64,000 nt of DNA from Arthonia radiata (lineage: Eukaryota; Ascomycota; Arthoniomycetes; Arthoniales; Arthoniaceae), in assembly GCA_002989075.1 (NCBI GenBank), contig PSQN01000005.1:186001-250000 (forward strand). The letters are read 5' to 3'. Numbering within the stretch: the stretch's first letter is position 1; each line of letters begins with the position of its first letter. The position numbers and the translations under genes are program-made. The notes beneath the pieces were generated by a model. The model was not told the origin of the DNA. It saw only the letters and a list, made by a program, of their open reading frames with translations, and did no database searches. Positions 30,547-41,084 of this stretch are shown one piece after another.

Positions 30547-31509
30547 CTCTCCGCTTCTGGCCAAGCGCAAGCGCCGCGGGTGGGGCGAAACTCTGCTCAA
30601 ATGACAAGTGCGGAATAGGCGCGGTGCCCCACCCCTCCGTTGAGCAGGCTTACGCCAATGAAGTCTGCACTCACCGTATAGGCTTTATAGAAGCTCCGTT
30701 CGATCACATCTGGACCCTGAGACCGCCGTCTGGGGATCGCAGTGTTCACCAGCGATGAAATTATTTAAGGACGTCGAGTGCGGAGGTCGCGGTCTGCAGC
30801 TTGCTCCATCCCTCCTCAGCCATGGAGAATACCACTGGCCGCTCAAATGCACACTTCGACCCCATAGGTGATATGATGCCTTCTTCCAGCTACATGCCCG
30901 ATTTGAGCCAAGACCGTACGATCTCCAGCTACTGAGGCTGCCACTGAGGCTAACCCGATCAGTTCTAGCGATGAACCTTCCTGGAAGCACCATGCATAAA
31001 GGCGTCCAGCACTGGGAACAGGTCACGGAGAATAACAACCTCCATCTGCGGGAGATCACCGGCGTGTTCGTGGGCTTTGATTCAACTCCACTTTGTGAAA
31101 GGATCAGGACGCTTATAGTCGAGCAGGCTTGCCACGATGCAGTCTCAATTGAAGAAGCATGATGCGTGGGTGCTCCCGCGATCAACGTCCCAACTTGATG
31201 CTCACACGTCAGGATAGAGCGATCGACGAGTCAAACAACCTCATACGCAGCTTCGTTGAGAAGTGAAAGGCGGTGCTGTCGTGGATGGATTGGAGCATGC
31301 AACGCCAGAACCGTATCGTAGAGTTGATAAAATCGGTGCGGGCGGGTTAGGGTGCGTACGTCGAGAGCTCAAGCGCTGAGGCCACGGCGATGGCGCAAGT
31401 ATGAGGCACAGCAATAGCGCGTCGGCTATTTCGAGGTAGCATATAGAAAAACCCCATGTCCGCGTAGACGAAAGTACAAACTTAATCCTCCCTAACTTGC
31501 AGCTTCATC
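30547..31509. other. Intergenic, no gene recognised
   Basis: About 960 bases with only short, low-quality frames on both strands. It separates the SANT gene (leftward) from a small orphan (rightward) and should hold both promoters. Confidence 0.5.
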
Positions 31510-31869
31510 ATGGACACGGCCCCGTTATCCAGCGTTGCAGACCTCCAAGCTTGGGCGAAACCGATTGCCTACTCAAAGGAGAAGCGCATCTTGCTCCTCT
31601 ATTACGCCAAGCACGGCGAGTTTACGCGAGAGCAATGTCGAGACATCCTACAGTCAAAGCTGGGTGAGCTGAGACCGAGTGTTGGAGCCATCCAGAAATT
31701 TCTGAACAGCGAGTATGGCGACGTGAACGGTGATGAGGCCGTGTTTTCGAGGATTCTGGCGCTCTGGGGGGAGGAAGACAGGAATGGCCTGCGTGACCTT
31801 TTGAGGCCCAACGCCGAGATCAAATCGATGTTGGAGCAGGTCAGTGGATTCCGTATGCTCGCCCATTGA
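31510..31869 (+). CDS. Small unrecognised helical protein
   Basis: 119 residues, ATG at 31510 shortly after a plausible promoter. Highly charged and helical (KEKRILLLYYAKHGEFTREQ, then VGAIQKFLNSEYGD), reminiscent of a small helix-turn-helix fold. A GTCAGT donor-like site near 31840 means the last residues could instead continue in another exon. No function assigned. Confidence 0.5.
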   Translation: MDTAPLSSVADLQAWAKPIAYSKEKRILLLYYAKHGEFTREQCRDILQSKLGELRPSVGAIQKFLNSEYGDVNGDEAVFSRILALWGEEDRNGLRDLLRPNAEIKSMLEQVSGFRMLAH

Positions 31870-32196
31870 CCACAGCCCTAATGACCATGAGCAGCGCCGC
31901 AATGAAGGCAAGCCGGCAGAGCAGGAAGAAGACGGGGACCCTCTACCCCGGCTCGTAATGTCTCGTGATGTCCGCTTCATTAGCTCATGAGAGAATCTTT
32001 TTATTGTTTTCCAACAATAGCGCAAAAGTCGATGGGGTGTGGGGCATTATCTATGCAGGTAGATCAATCAAGCGCGAGCGCTATTGCATAGTGAAATATC
32101 TTAAGTATATGCAGCCGCCTACTGGTAGATACCTGCTCCGCCTACTTCCCAAATGTCTTGGCAAGGCCACTATCTCCCTTAATTCCGACGCGTAAG

Positions 32197-34146
32197 ATGT
32201 CCGCTTTTACCTCAGACGCGACTATTACAGCATCCTCAGACTCCGAGTTCACGCGATCGGGATCTTCGTGTCACTCGTCTAAATCTTCCTGCTCACACGA
32301 AAGCGAAGTGTCCACGCAGCATGGACGAGCTTCATCCACCACCCGCGAACATCCCCAGCCCCTGTACCTCCAATTACCCTCATCTGACCATATTTCATCG
32401 TCGAACACCACCTCAGGCTCATCCACGCTGAATGGATCCTTTGAAGATAATGACCTCCGGAGCGAGTCCAATGAACGCTCGTTATCTCACACGAATGGCT
32501 CGTTGACGCCGTCAACGTTGACCGACGATGGACATGTCTCCGCCGCCAGCTCAGAATACGGGTCCCTTGACAACCGCCATGTTTCCTTTTCAGCGAGAGG
32601 AGATAGCGAAACCGTGTCCTACTTCGAAGACGACTCCTCGGAGCTTCTGCTCTTTCTGGACGATGCTGAAGAGGATGATTGGGTGCATGATCGCAAAATA
32701 CCACACGACAGGCCATCGGCACGGCTTTGTGACCCCAGCACATTCGTCAACATCTGCGGTCTTGGCGTCATACTCCTGTCGCTCCTCGCGGCGTTCCTCG
32801 TCTACCCCATTCGCCTGGGAATCGAGGGCGAAAAGGCGCGCGGCCGGCAGTGTGGCGCGGTGCCGGACTGTCTTCAAGGCGGCCTACCCCTCCTGCGCAA
32901 CGTGCGACACACCCTCGTGGATCCCGATACTCCGGAATCAGCTCGCCAGCGCATCGCCGGCACCGGCAAACGCCAGAAGCTGGCGTTCTCCGACGAGTTC
33001 AACGTCGAGGGCCGGTCTTTCTATCCGGGGGACGATCCCTTCTGGGAAGCCGTCGACATCTGGTATGGAGCCACGGCCAATCTGGAGTGGTACGACCCGG
33101 ACGCCGTGAGCACCGCGAACGGCTCGCTGAACATTCAATTTGACGAGACGCCCACGCACGGCCTCGATTACCGGTCTGGCATGCTGCAGTCCTGGAACAA
33201 ATTGTGCTTCAAGGGCGGCTACGTGGAGGCAAACATCTCTCTGCCGGGTACAGAGCAAGTCGAAGGCTTCTGGCCCGCTTTCTGGGCCATGGGAAATCTA
33301 GGCCGCCCCGGCTATCGTGCCTCCACCGACGGTCTGTGGCCATACTCGTATTGGGACCGATGCGACGCTGGCATCAGCCCCAACCAGAGCGCCACCGATG
33401 GCATTAGCTTCATGCCTGGGATGCGACTTCCCGCCTGCACCTGTCCGGGTCAGCCTCACGCGCACCCCACGCCCGGGAAATCCAGGTCCGCGCCGGAGCT
33501 GGATGTCCTCGAAGCATCGGTCATTCGATTGGGTGGGAAGCTTGTCGCAGAAGTCAGCCAGAGCGTGCAGTTCGCGCCTTTTGACGCCGGCTACGAGCCC
33601 GATCGCGCCTTCATGCACATCCGAGACCCAGCCCAAACGCGCTTCAACACCTACCTCGGCGGGGTCTTTCAGGAATCGGTGTCGGCGCTGACCGCGTTGG
33701 GTCGTGACGCTTACGACGGACACTTTCAGACGTACGGGTTCGAATATTATCCGGGCGCCGAGGGCAACATCACTTGGTTCATCGGCGGCGTGGAGACCTG
33801 GCATTTCGACGCTCGCGCGGTGGGACCTAATGGTCAGGTCGGCCAGCGCGTCGTCCCGGAGGAGCCTCTCACGCTTATCTTCAACCTCGGCATGAGCTCC
33901 ACATTCTCACCCCTGGACTGGCAAGCGATAAGGCGGCATCTGCCGGCAACGCTGCGCGTTGACTACGTAAGAATATATCAAGACGACGCCGACTTTCTTT
34001 CCTGTGATCCGCCGGGGTACGAGACCACCTCATACATCTCGGCGCATCCCAATGCGTACAACAACGCCAATCTCTCTCACTGGAATGAGACCGGCTACTT
34101 CTGGCCGAGGAACGCGTTCAACATACCACCTGGACAACATTGCTAG
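32197..34146 (+). CDS. SKN1: KRE6/SKN1-type beta-glucan synthesis protein (GH16)
   Basis: One exon, 649 residues from the ATG at 32197. A Ser/Thr-rich cytosolic N-terminus (about 180 residues) is followed by one membrane anchor (NICGLGVILLSLLAAFLVYP) and a lumenal GH16 domain, i.e. type II topology. The domain shows KLAFSDEFNVEGRSF, GMLQSWNKLCFKGGYVE, PAFWAMGNLGRPGY, the cysteine-containing PGMRLPACTCPG and the catalytic-type APELDVLEAS. These are the marks of Kre6/Skn1 proteins, needed for beta-1,6-glucan assembly in the secretory pathway. Length and order agree with the family. It is tail to tail with the ferric-reductase-like gene, 71 bp apart. Confidence 0.92.
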   Translation: MSAFTSDATITASSDSEFTRSGSSCHSSKSSCSHESEVSTQHGRASSTTREHPQPLYLQLPSSDHISSSNTTSGSSTLNGSFEDNDLRSESNERSLSHTNGSLTPSTLTDDGHVSAASSEYGSLDNRHVSFSARGDSETVSYFEDDSSELLLFLDDAEEDDWVHDRKIPHDRPSARLCDPSTFVNICGLGVILLSLLAAFLVYPIRLGIEGEKARGRQCGAVPDCLQGGLPLLRNVRHTLVDPDTPESARQRIAGTGKRQKLAFSDEFNVEGRSFYPGDDPFWEAVDIWYGATANLEWYDPDAVSTANGSLNIQFDETPTHGLDYRSGMLQSWNKLCFKGGYVEANISLPGTEQVEGFWPAFWAMGNLGRPGYRASTDGLWPYSYWDRCDAGISPNQSATDGISFMPGMRLPACTCPGQPHAHPTPGKSRSAPELDVLEASVIRLGGKLVAEVSQSVQFAPFDAGYEPDRAFMHIRDPAQTRFNTYLGGVFQESVSALTALGRDAYDGHFQTYGFEYYPGAEGNITWFIGGVETWHFDARAVGPNGQVGQRVVPEEPLTLIFNLGMSSTFSPLDWQAIRRHLPATLRVDYVRIYQDDADFLSCDPPGYETTSYISAHPNAYNNANLSHWNETGYFWPRNAFNIPPGQHC

Positions 34147-34217
34147 TTCGCCCGAGCCCACGGCTGAAAGTCTACATAGTTCAATGATATGCCCATCAAT
34201 CTGCGCCAATCCCGCTC

Positions 34218-35872
34218 CTAGCGAATGACCCGGTCAATCTCGTCACGCACCCAAGCAGAGGCGGACACTGTGACACGTCAGTAGGCAGTCATGGCGAGGT
34301 GGAAGTCAGTCCCCGCCACTTACCGGAGATCAATAGGTTCGTCTCGTCATCCCGGTGTCGCTGGGTCAATTCTGTCCCCAGCGTTTCGTCCCAATCGATG
34401 CCAGCAGGATCATGCCGGAGAACGATGCCGTCACGCATGAGCCCCTGCTCCTCGGTCAGCTGACGTTTGTCTTCTCTGCGGTAGATCACCGTGATTTCGA
34501 GTATCTATTGGTCACGTTAGAGCTTGGGAGACGCTCAGCCTCGAATTGCCCACCTTGCGCTTGACGTCTTGGTTGAGAGGATGCTGAATGACCTTGCGCA
34601 GCCACGCCAGCTGGCGAAAATGATCTACTTCCCACCAAATCCTAAGCCGCCTCGTCTTACTGCCTCCCGCCGCAAGCTGATTGATGTGGGGAAGGTGTGC
34701 AAATATGCCAATGCCGGTGGCCACCAAGATCACCTCCTCGTACCGCGTGTGGTCGCACGGGCGACCGTAAGGGCCGTCCACAATCGCAGACATACGGATC
34801 CTGCTGTGGACGTGTGTGTGGCTTGCGGCTCCGAGCACCGACTCCGTCCAGCCGCGCATAGGCAATGCGAACAGGTCCAGCTCCTGGGCGCCCTTCCGCG
34901 CCGGTGATCTTGCAGTGCCGGTCCAGTCCGCGATCATGAACGGATGGGCTTGGAACCATGAGACTGCGTTGAGGCGCGGGATCGTGACCCGCACGTACTG
35001 ACCATGGCGGATTTGCCAGCGCTCAGGCAGCTCCACCCGGATCCGCACCAGTCCATGCTCCAGGGCGCGGAACCACACCTGCGTCCAGCGGGGCCCCGGC
35101 CTTGACGATGTCCGTCTTGCATTACGGTAGACCGCACGCAGAACGCGAATGGCGGTGGTTGCGGCCAATGCGCCCATGATGAAGCCCACCAGTCGCACGG
35201 CCGGGGTGTCGCGCAGGTGGAGGCTCACCATGGCAATCAGCGTGAGGCTCACCCCCGTATGAGCTAACATGAACGTCTCGTACACCGTCCTTGCAAACAA
35301 GCGGGAGAGAAACAGGAAAACGATGCACGCAAGTGCCTGGTGGCGCCCGTCAGTCCTCAGTTTTCTTCTGGCGGGCTTCCACGACTCACCATCGTGCCGA
35401 AGAAGTAGATTACGTTGGAGCGAACAGGCACAGCGTGAGGCAAGAGGCAGAGGTGGACTGCGGCCTCGGCCAGTGCTACAGTGGCGAGCACCTTGTGGAA
35501 CGTCCGGACCCGCCGAAGGCTTAGGCCCGTGAGTTCTCCAGCGAAGTCGAGGTTGGCGCCGAGGAACAGCGGGGCGAGACAGATGGTCGACAACCATCCC
35601 CCTCTCTTTCCGGCCGTCATCTTGTCGTGTACAAACATCATGTTCCCGATCGCGGCGACGCCACAGGCAGCCACCCACACCAGCAGGTCTGCGGGAGTCA
35701 AGCAGGGCCAGAATGAGCGCCGACGGATGAGGTGCGGCGTCTGCAGGTACCTCAATGCCAATGCACCAAGTGTTCGGCGTGTTCGCTGAAGGCCACTCGT
35801 GGCCACGACGACCACTATCCACAAGCTCAGCGAGCCAAAGGCCGTGAGGGTGAAGAGCAGTACGAATTCCAT
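34218..35872 (-). CDS. Ferric-chelate reductase-like membrane oxidoreductase
   Basis: Four exons: 35872-35390, 35336-34554, 34504-34324 and 34267-34218 (introns 53, 49 and 56 nt; 498 residues). The N-terminal half has about six membrane helices, with paired histidines for heme in FHKVLATVALAEAAVHL and MLAHTGVSLTLIAMVSLHL. The C-terminal half has the FAD-binding AHPFMIADW, a DGPYG step, an NADPH-side VATGIGIFAHLPHINQL and the family-typical ending VSASAWVRDEI. Fre-type reductases pass electrons from NADPH via FAD and heme across the membrane to reduce Fe(III) or Cu(II). The N-terminus is shorter than in yeast Fre proteins, as in many filamentous-fungal members. It is divergently placed from the disordered-protein gene. 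Confidence 0.88.
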
Positions 35873-36497
35873 GATCACTGTGCCTCGCAACTCGACGCAA
35901 AGTGTCGCACCGACGCAAGGTAATGTTGTCGGAAGGGTTCTTCGCTTACCAATAATCTATTCAAACACTAAATTTAGCCACCGTCACCGACGCAAATAGA
36001 CCAGCGCCAGCCTTACACAACAACAATAGCACGGCGAGATGCGCCCGCCGGCGCTTCGCGGACTCCTATTTAGACTACCACTTTCTTAGAGATCCCACTC
36101 TCCTTCTTTCCCTTGCCAGATCTCTCCATCCGAACTCCTTATACTCTATCCAACCGTGCCATTCAAGTTACCAATCAAGCTACTACCGCCTGCCATCTCA
36201 ACACCTCTAATTGTTGCGCTTTCAGATCGAAACTGGTCTTTGCTCTTATCATCCGGCCTCCTGCGAAAGCTTTCACCGAGATTTGGTTCTGTTCTGTTAA
36301 GTGTTCTGTTAAGTGTTCCCAGCGCTGTCGTTCCTGTCTCCTTCCCTCCTCTTTCTCTGGCTTGTTTTTCTGCACTTGCACTGCGAGTCATTATTCCTGC
36401 TCTGTCCCCTCATCACTGTGTATTAATAAGACGTTCGAACCTTGCCTACCTGCGCAGATCTACTACCTTCTGAACGCTTACTTCCCAATCTAACAGG
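35873..36497. promoter_or_regulatory. Shared upstream region of divergent genes, pyrimidine-rich
   Basis: About 625 bp between the ferric-reductase-like gene and the disordered-protein gene. On the plus strand, 36090-36480 is strongly CT-rich, typical of ascomycete core promoters and leaders. It contains a tandem TGTTCTGTTAAG pair near 36291-36318. A CTAACAG just before the ATG at 36498 could end a leader intron. Exact elements cannot be assigned. Confidence 0.45.
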
Positions 36498-38228
36498 ATG
36501 CCTCCCTCCCGGCGCAACAATCGCAACAGTCGCAACCACGGCGGTGCTAGCAGTCCTGCTAGGCCCCGTTCGCGCAGTCCTCCCCATGCCCCTACCACCG
36601 ACAGAGACCGGCGGCGGGCTCAGCGTTCCCAGCGCATCGATGAAGCTGCCGCATTGACGCCATCGAGAGCAGCCCAACCGCAGACTCCCGCCAACCCCGT
36701 TCCCAGTGCATCCTCCGGTCTCTCCCCGCCACCCGCCGACTTGGGCTCCCCAATGCAAGGCGTGGTCGAAGATGGCCACAACAACAACGAGGCCAACCGT
36801 TTCGCGGCGCTGACTCCGCCTCCCTCGACGTCTGGCACGCAGAATGCCACGCGGGGGTCCGTAAATCGGGACACTCGAAGCTCTCAAGGTACAAGTAGGG
36901 GCAATCCACGTGGATCGATGCTGACCCATGGACAGAGAACAGCGCGTGCACAATCTCCCGAACCTCAACGTCAAGGCCATCCCCAACGCGGACGGAGCTT
37001 CGCGCAAACACAGTCAGAGCATGAACCACCCGAGCCCGAATCTCCCCACGGGAATGGCAGTGAGCCCAACAATCCCCGGCCAGAGGTCTTGAACCCCGCC
37101 GTCGGACCCGATGACGGTGAGCATGGCGAGCAAGTCCCGGTCCGTTTCGGTCCAGACGTCACACCGAACGCATCGACACGAGCAGCGGTGCCACCGCGGG
37201 CCGGAACAGCCAGCAACGCCGGTGACCGTAGTCGGGAAGGGACCGCTGGAGCCGCGAGCGCCTCAGATCGCGGCCAGGAGGGGCCTGCCGGAGCCGCGAG
37301 CGCCTCAAATCGCAGCCGGGAGGGAACCGCTGGCGCCGCGAGCGCCTCAGACGGTGGTCACTCCTCGGCGAGCTCAACGTCGTCGGCGGGCCATTCAGAG
37401 AAGTTCACACTGCACTACGAGCGAGCCGTCGCGGCGGGCTATCATGGAGGGCCACCCAACGGTGATCGAGGCGTGGCGCCACCGATCAGCTACGGCGACA
37501 CCCCCGTTAATGGCCGCCGAAAGGTGACGAACCTCGACGTCGGGAAGGTTGAGATGATCACCACGGCGTTTCGTGGCGGCCACATAGCCATCGTGAACGA
37601 GGGGACCAGGACCATGCCTTGTATGAAGGCTGTCCGCTGCAACACAATCTCGAAGACGCTGGGCAACACGCTCATGTGGACGAAAGACCTCTCGGACGGC
37701 GGGAGGCCTTTCTTCGACCTCCGACACATCGAAGGACACGTCTTGGGCAGCGTCAAGCTCCTATATTCCTGCGCTACCGAGGACGAGAGCACCACCTGGT
37801 TCTGCATCGGCAGCGAACGACCTTTGCAATGGGGGAACGTAGTTCCCCTTACGCAGAGCGCCAAAGCTGCTGAATTCCTGACTCAACGCAACAATCGCGA
37901 GCAGCCACAGGAATCGGATCTCGTGCCCCCAAACACGGACAACGTCGTCATTGGCAAAAAGTTCTGGGCGACCAAGACTCAGGCCAAGGCGCTCTTCAAG
38001 CCAGAGCAGCTCGCGCAGCGGCGTGAAAAGGACAAGAGGCGATACCGAGACAATGCGTTGAAGTTGGCTGAGTTCAAGGAACAAGACAAAATGCCCGTCC
38101 TTCAGGGAGAGGCGCCGGCTCTCGAGGACGAGCACAAGAGAACGCATCCCTGGCTGTTCAAAGATGCTGGGAGGATCAATGAAGAGCAACCGGATAGCCC
38201 CGTCGATAACTATGGCGAGCACTACTAG
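36498..38228 (+). CDS. Large disordered protein with 14-residue tandem repeats and a folded C-terminal half
   Basis: One exon, 576 residues, ATG at 36498. Residues 1-300 are Ser/Pro/Arg/Gln-rich and disordered, with three tandem copies of a unit like DRSREGTAGAASAS (about residues 243-284). Residues 300-480 look folded (NGRRKVTNLDVGKVEMITTA, FFDLRHIEGHVLGSVKLLYS, WFCIGSERPLQWGNVVPL). A basic helix follows (QRREKDKRRYRDNALKLAEF). The organisation suggests a nuclear or RNA-associated protein. No known domain recognised. Confidence 0.7.
   Translation: MPPSRRNNRNSRNHGGASSPARPRSRSPPHAPTTDRDRRRAQRSQRIDEAAALTPSRAAQPQTPANPVPSASSGLSPPPADLGSPMQGVVEDGHNNNEANRFAALTPPPSTSGTQNATRGSVNRDTRSSQGTSRGNPRGSMLTHGQRTARAQSPEPQRQGHPQRGRSFAQTQSEHEPPEPESPHGNGSEPNNPRPEVLNPAVGPDDGEHGEQVPVRFGPDVTPNASTRAAVPPRAGTASNAGDRSREGTAGAASASDRGQEGPAGAASASNRSREGTAGAASASDGGHSSASSTSSAGHSEKFTLHYERAVAAGYHGGPPNGDRGVAPPISYGDTPVNGRRKVTNLDVGKVEMITTAFRGGHIAIVNEGTRTMPCMKAVRCNTISKTLGNTLMWTKDLSDGGRPFFDLRHIEGHVLGSVKLLYSCATEDESTTWFCIGSERPLQWGNVVPLTQSAKAAEFLTQRNNREQPQESDLVPPNTDNVVIGKKFWATKTQAKALFKPEQLAQRREKDKRRYRDNALKLAEFKEQDKMPVLQGEAPALEDEHKRTHPWLFKDAGRINEEQPDSPVDNYGEHY
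37224..37350 (+). repeat. Coding minisatellite, 42-bp unit x3
   Basis: Three 42-bp units inside the disordered-protein gene encode GTAGAASAS-type repeats. The units differ by a few bases, and length variation between strains would be expected. Confidence 0.7.
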
Positions 38229-38412
38229 CGTGGTGTCGGCCGTCCAGCACAGACTAGATAGATATGAATCAAACCCCTATTTACGGCATTCTGGCCTGCT
38301 CTATTTTTATCCTTCCCGCGTCTCTTACTTTCCTTCTCTTTCTCCTCCTTCTCTTGCTGAACGTACCTTCGCTTGCACCTTTAACATCACAACAGCATTC
38401 CATTCTCCACTC

Positions 38413-38712
38413 ATGCCTGCTCTCCCAAATTCAGCATCTCGTCGTGCGGCTCGCGGTCGCCATGAGAGATTCTCGCGGAGAAAGAAGAGTATCATCAAGA
38501 AAGCGCATGCGCTGCACCAAACCTGCGAAGCTGCGGTCTATCTCGTCGTTCGCTCACCTTTCAATGCCGACAAATACTACACTTACTCTTCGCACGACGA
38601 ACAGCCACCAGGGAGCGTCCGTACCGCGGCTTGGCCGCCATTGCCTGAAACCATTGTACGGAGTGCCAGCAGAATTGCGATGAACAGAAATTATAAAGCT
38701 GACATTGAATAG
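38413..38712 (+). CDS. Small MADS-box-like protein
   Basis: 99 residues from the ATG at 38413. Residues about 13-55 (RHERFSRRKKSIIKKAHALH, then CEAAVYLVV and YYTYSSHD) follow the MADS-box pattern: basic helix RRKxxIxKKAxxL, Cys/Ala beta strand, then a Y-Y-x-Y turn. The usual ~56-residue DNA-binding core is nearly complete, but the arginine-rich N-terminal start is weaker. There is no C-terminal partner domain. It probably binds DNA or is a degenerate offshoot of such a factor; a CT-rich leader precedes it. Confidence 0.6.
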   Translation: MPALPNSASRRAARGRHERFSRRKKSIIKKAHALHQTCEAAVYLVVRSPFNADKYYTYSSHDEQPPGSVRTAAWPPLPETIVRSASRIAMNRNYKADIE

Positions 38713-39089
38713 GCACAGAGCTACCCACTTGCAGAGCAGCACACTGCAAAGAATATGGGCGACGCAGAGCGTGGGCGGGCAGACGAACTGTTGCTACATA
38801 CAGAGCCCGACAAAGATGGCGATACTGACTCCAATACACTGGCCGCAAGTAGCGCTGGCTCACCCAGTGGAGAGATGACGAGACATGGTGGCGCGTGATC
38901 CTCCAGCGCTCTCGAGAGAGTATGATTGTGCAGCAGGGCGTGCCACAGCGGTGATCTATTTTTGCTTGATCTATTGTTAGCATAAATATCTGCGCGCGTG
39001 CAATCCGGTCTATGCTGTTAAAGACAAAAGAGTATCACGGAATAGATCTGATCCCACTATCCCTACTTTTTTCCAACTGTGATTGCAAG

Positions 39090-39923
39090 ATGACACAGCC
39101 GGAGACATCACCTGATTTTAAGTCACCCGCCGCCGGTAGAAACTCGCCAGAACCAGGAGCCAGTACGCCGATGCGAATTGAAAGCGATGAGGCTGGCACC
39201 GCCGGTCCGATCAAGAAACGCCAGTCGAGGCTGCGCATCGAGACACCCGACGGCCCTCCCACCAAACGGCCCAGACGAGCTCCTCCGTTGACACCAATGC
39301 CGCGCCTTGCGTCTCCTTTCCGAGCTGAGGATCAAGCCAGGGATGCCGACTCTCTGCCGACCCCGTACCTCACAGTAGCACGCAAAGAGTTCGACAGCAT
39401 GACCAACGACGCTGAGCACTGGAGGATCGAGTCGCAACAGGTTCTCCACTTCCACCACAACCACATCGAAGTCGCTATGCGCGAGTTTAGCGAACACGCT
39501 AAGAACGAGGTCCAGGACCTGAGCTTCAACGCCCAGAAGATGGGTGAGGACTGCATCAAGGGCGTCGTGAACCCACTGAAGATCTGGCTGGCCCACACCG
39601 CCAACACGTTCGAGCAGATGCAGGGCGAGATCGCCAGTCAGGCTCGTGACCTGGAAGAGGCCTACATCTCCCGTAAGCTGGCGCTCGACATCCAGCTGCG
39701 GGAGAATCAGGAACGTCTCAGTGAGATTACTGATATCTCTATACTTAGCGTACATTCTTGCTACGGCTCATTCGACGAGAAATATAATCTCTGCGAGCAT
39801 GTTGTGCGAAAGAGCTTGCATGAGTGGCGGGGGAAGTTCGAGAAGAAGGCAAAGTCGCTGGAGTGGATGGATCTGGCCGTGACGCGAAGGGAGCGGACCG
39901 AAAACGAGACGCATGATGACTGA
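39090..39923 (+). CDS. Unrecognised nuclear-like helical protein
   Basis: 277 residues from the ATG at 39090. The N-terminus is Pro/Ser-rich with basic clusters (KKRQSRLRIE, TKRPRRAPPLTP) that could act as nuclear localisation signals. The central part is long-helical (HIEVAMREFSEHAKNEVQDL onward to residue 210), compatible with a coiled coil. A GTGAGA near 39721 might mark an intron near the C-terminus, but the frame reads through. It ends about 170 bp before element 1. Confidence 0.5.
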   Translation: MTQPETSPDFKSPAAGRNSPEPGASTPMRIESDEAGTAGPIKKRQSRLRIETPDGPPTKRPRRAPPLTPMPRLASPFRAEDQARDADSLPTPYLTVARKEFDSMTNDAEHWRIESQQVLHFHHNHIEVAMREFSEHAKNEVQDLSFNAQKMGEDCIKGVVNPLKIWLAHTANTFEQMQGEIASQARDLEEAYISRKLALDIQLRENQERLSEITDISILSVHSCYGSFDEKYNLCEHVVRKSLHEWRGKFEKKAKSLEWMDLAVTRRERTENETHDD

Positions 39924-40090
39924 TGTGATGCTGGGGAGCTCTATGCTATTCATGCTCGATTTCGGATTCTCTTGATAGAGGCATTTGCACTGGAAGGGTG
40001 GCCATTCTTCCCGAAGCCGCTGTCTCAGCGGACGCTGGTGTCACGATTCTTCTCTCAGTAGCCTCATTCTTTTGGATCTTATCACCACTA

Positions 40091-40560
40091 ACGTCCATCC
40101 CTGCATGGAGGGACGCACCCTGTCGCGGGACAGATTCATAGTCCGAGGCTCATTATTCTCATTCTGGCACATTTATAATAAGTTTGTTTATAACTCTAGA
40201 TTCTCTACCTACTTCTCTATTAGAATATCAATCTGTCATAGAAGATACGAGGGTGTGGATCATATTGCCGATCGTTTTGTAAACACTGTTAATTGCTACT
40301 TCAATTATTTAGCCTAGACATAGAACGAAATAAGAGCGCTTGCGGCAGCTCGGAGGTCTACATAGATAGTTCTAAATATGAGAAACCTCGCGTGAAGAGT
40401 TAAAGGCAATAACATCTAAAGAAGATGTAGTCCGAGGCTTTCCGCTAGTTAGATAAAGGGCGACTTGACTAAGTTATGCTTCCTATATTTATGCAAGCGC
40501 TAGCGCCGTGCCTTTCAGCAAATTGTGGCGCAGCACTATAGTTCTAGAAGCTTCTAACCT
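40091..40560 (+). repeat. Element 1 left terminal inverted repeat
   Basis: The outer 61 bp match the right end with two differences. Inner homologous blocks include AACTCTAGATTCTCTA near 40192, ACTAAGTTATGC near 40470 and TAGTTCTAGAAGCTTCTAAC near 40541. The block from about 40255 to 40455 has no counterpart on the right. Confidence 0.8.
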
Positions 40561-41084
40561 GGCTGCGGGGTCTTTACAGCTTCGCAGGGTATTAGCCAAG
40601 ACAAGGCCGTAACTTAATTAAATCGTCGCTACATGTCGTAAACGCAACGCATTTCGCACTCAATCTTTAGAGCAGACGTGCTTACCATAAACCTAGGAGC
40701 AGCATAGATGCAAAGCCTTCCAACGCTTACAACAAAGACTACGTGCGGCACGTTCGATCGGTAACGACGAGGCTTCGACGTCTGTCAATGACTCATGCCC
40801 AGCTGCCGCTATGGGGCGCAGCTGGCATACAGTCTATCGTACAGCCTTGCCCGACAGTCGTAGATAAGTTCCTTCCGTTCTATCCATCTAGCAATGCTTG
40901 TGTCTTTCAACTCTCTTTTAGGGTGTGTTGGCATAGTTTATCGACTGAGCGCGTAGCAGGAGTGTTCCTGTGTTCCTAGACGTCTAACATGAGCTTTGCC
41001 TTCCGAGTGCAGCCGCGCTCTTACCGGATCTGTACTCGACAAGTTCGACTCTCGCAGGAATGATAGCCTTTGTCGGCTGGGGAA

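Noticed and set aside
33298-33804. Long minus-strand frame opposite the KRE6/SKN1 gene
   Set aside because: Shadow of a GC-rich real gene; no domain sense, and the plus-strand protein is clear. The same holds for minus frames over 36423-37029 and 39123-39755.
13337-35872. A secondary-metabolite cluster (FAD oxidoreductase, reductase, regulators)
   Set aside because: No polyketide synthase, NRPS, terpene cyclase, P450 or transporter was seen; the oxidoreductases are far apart and of unrelated types.
35269-35923. Plus-strand frames across the ferric-reductase-like gene
   Set aside because: They are antisense shadows; the minus strand gives a complete, phase-consistent four-exon protein.
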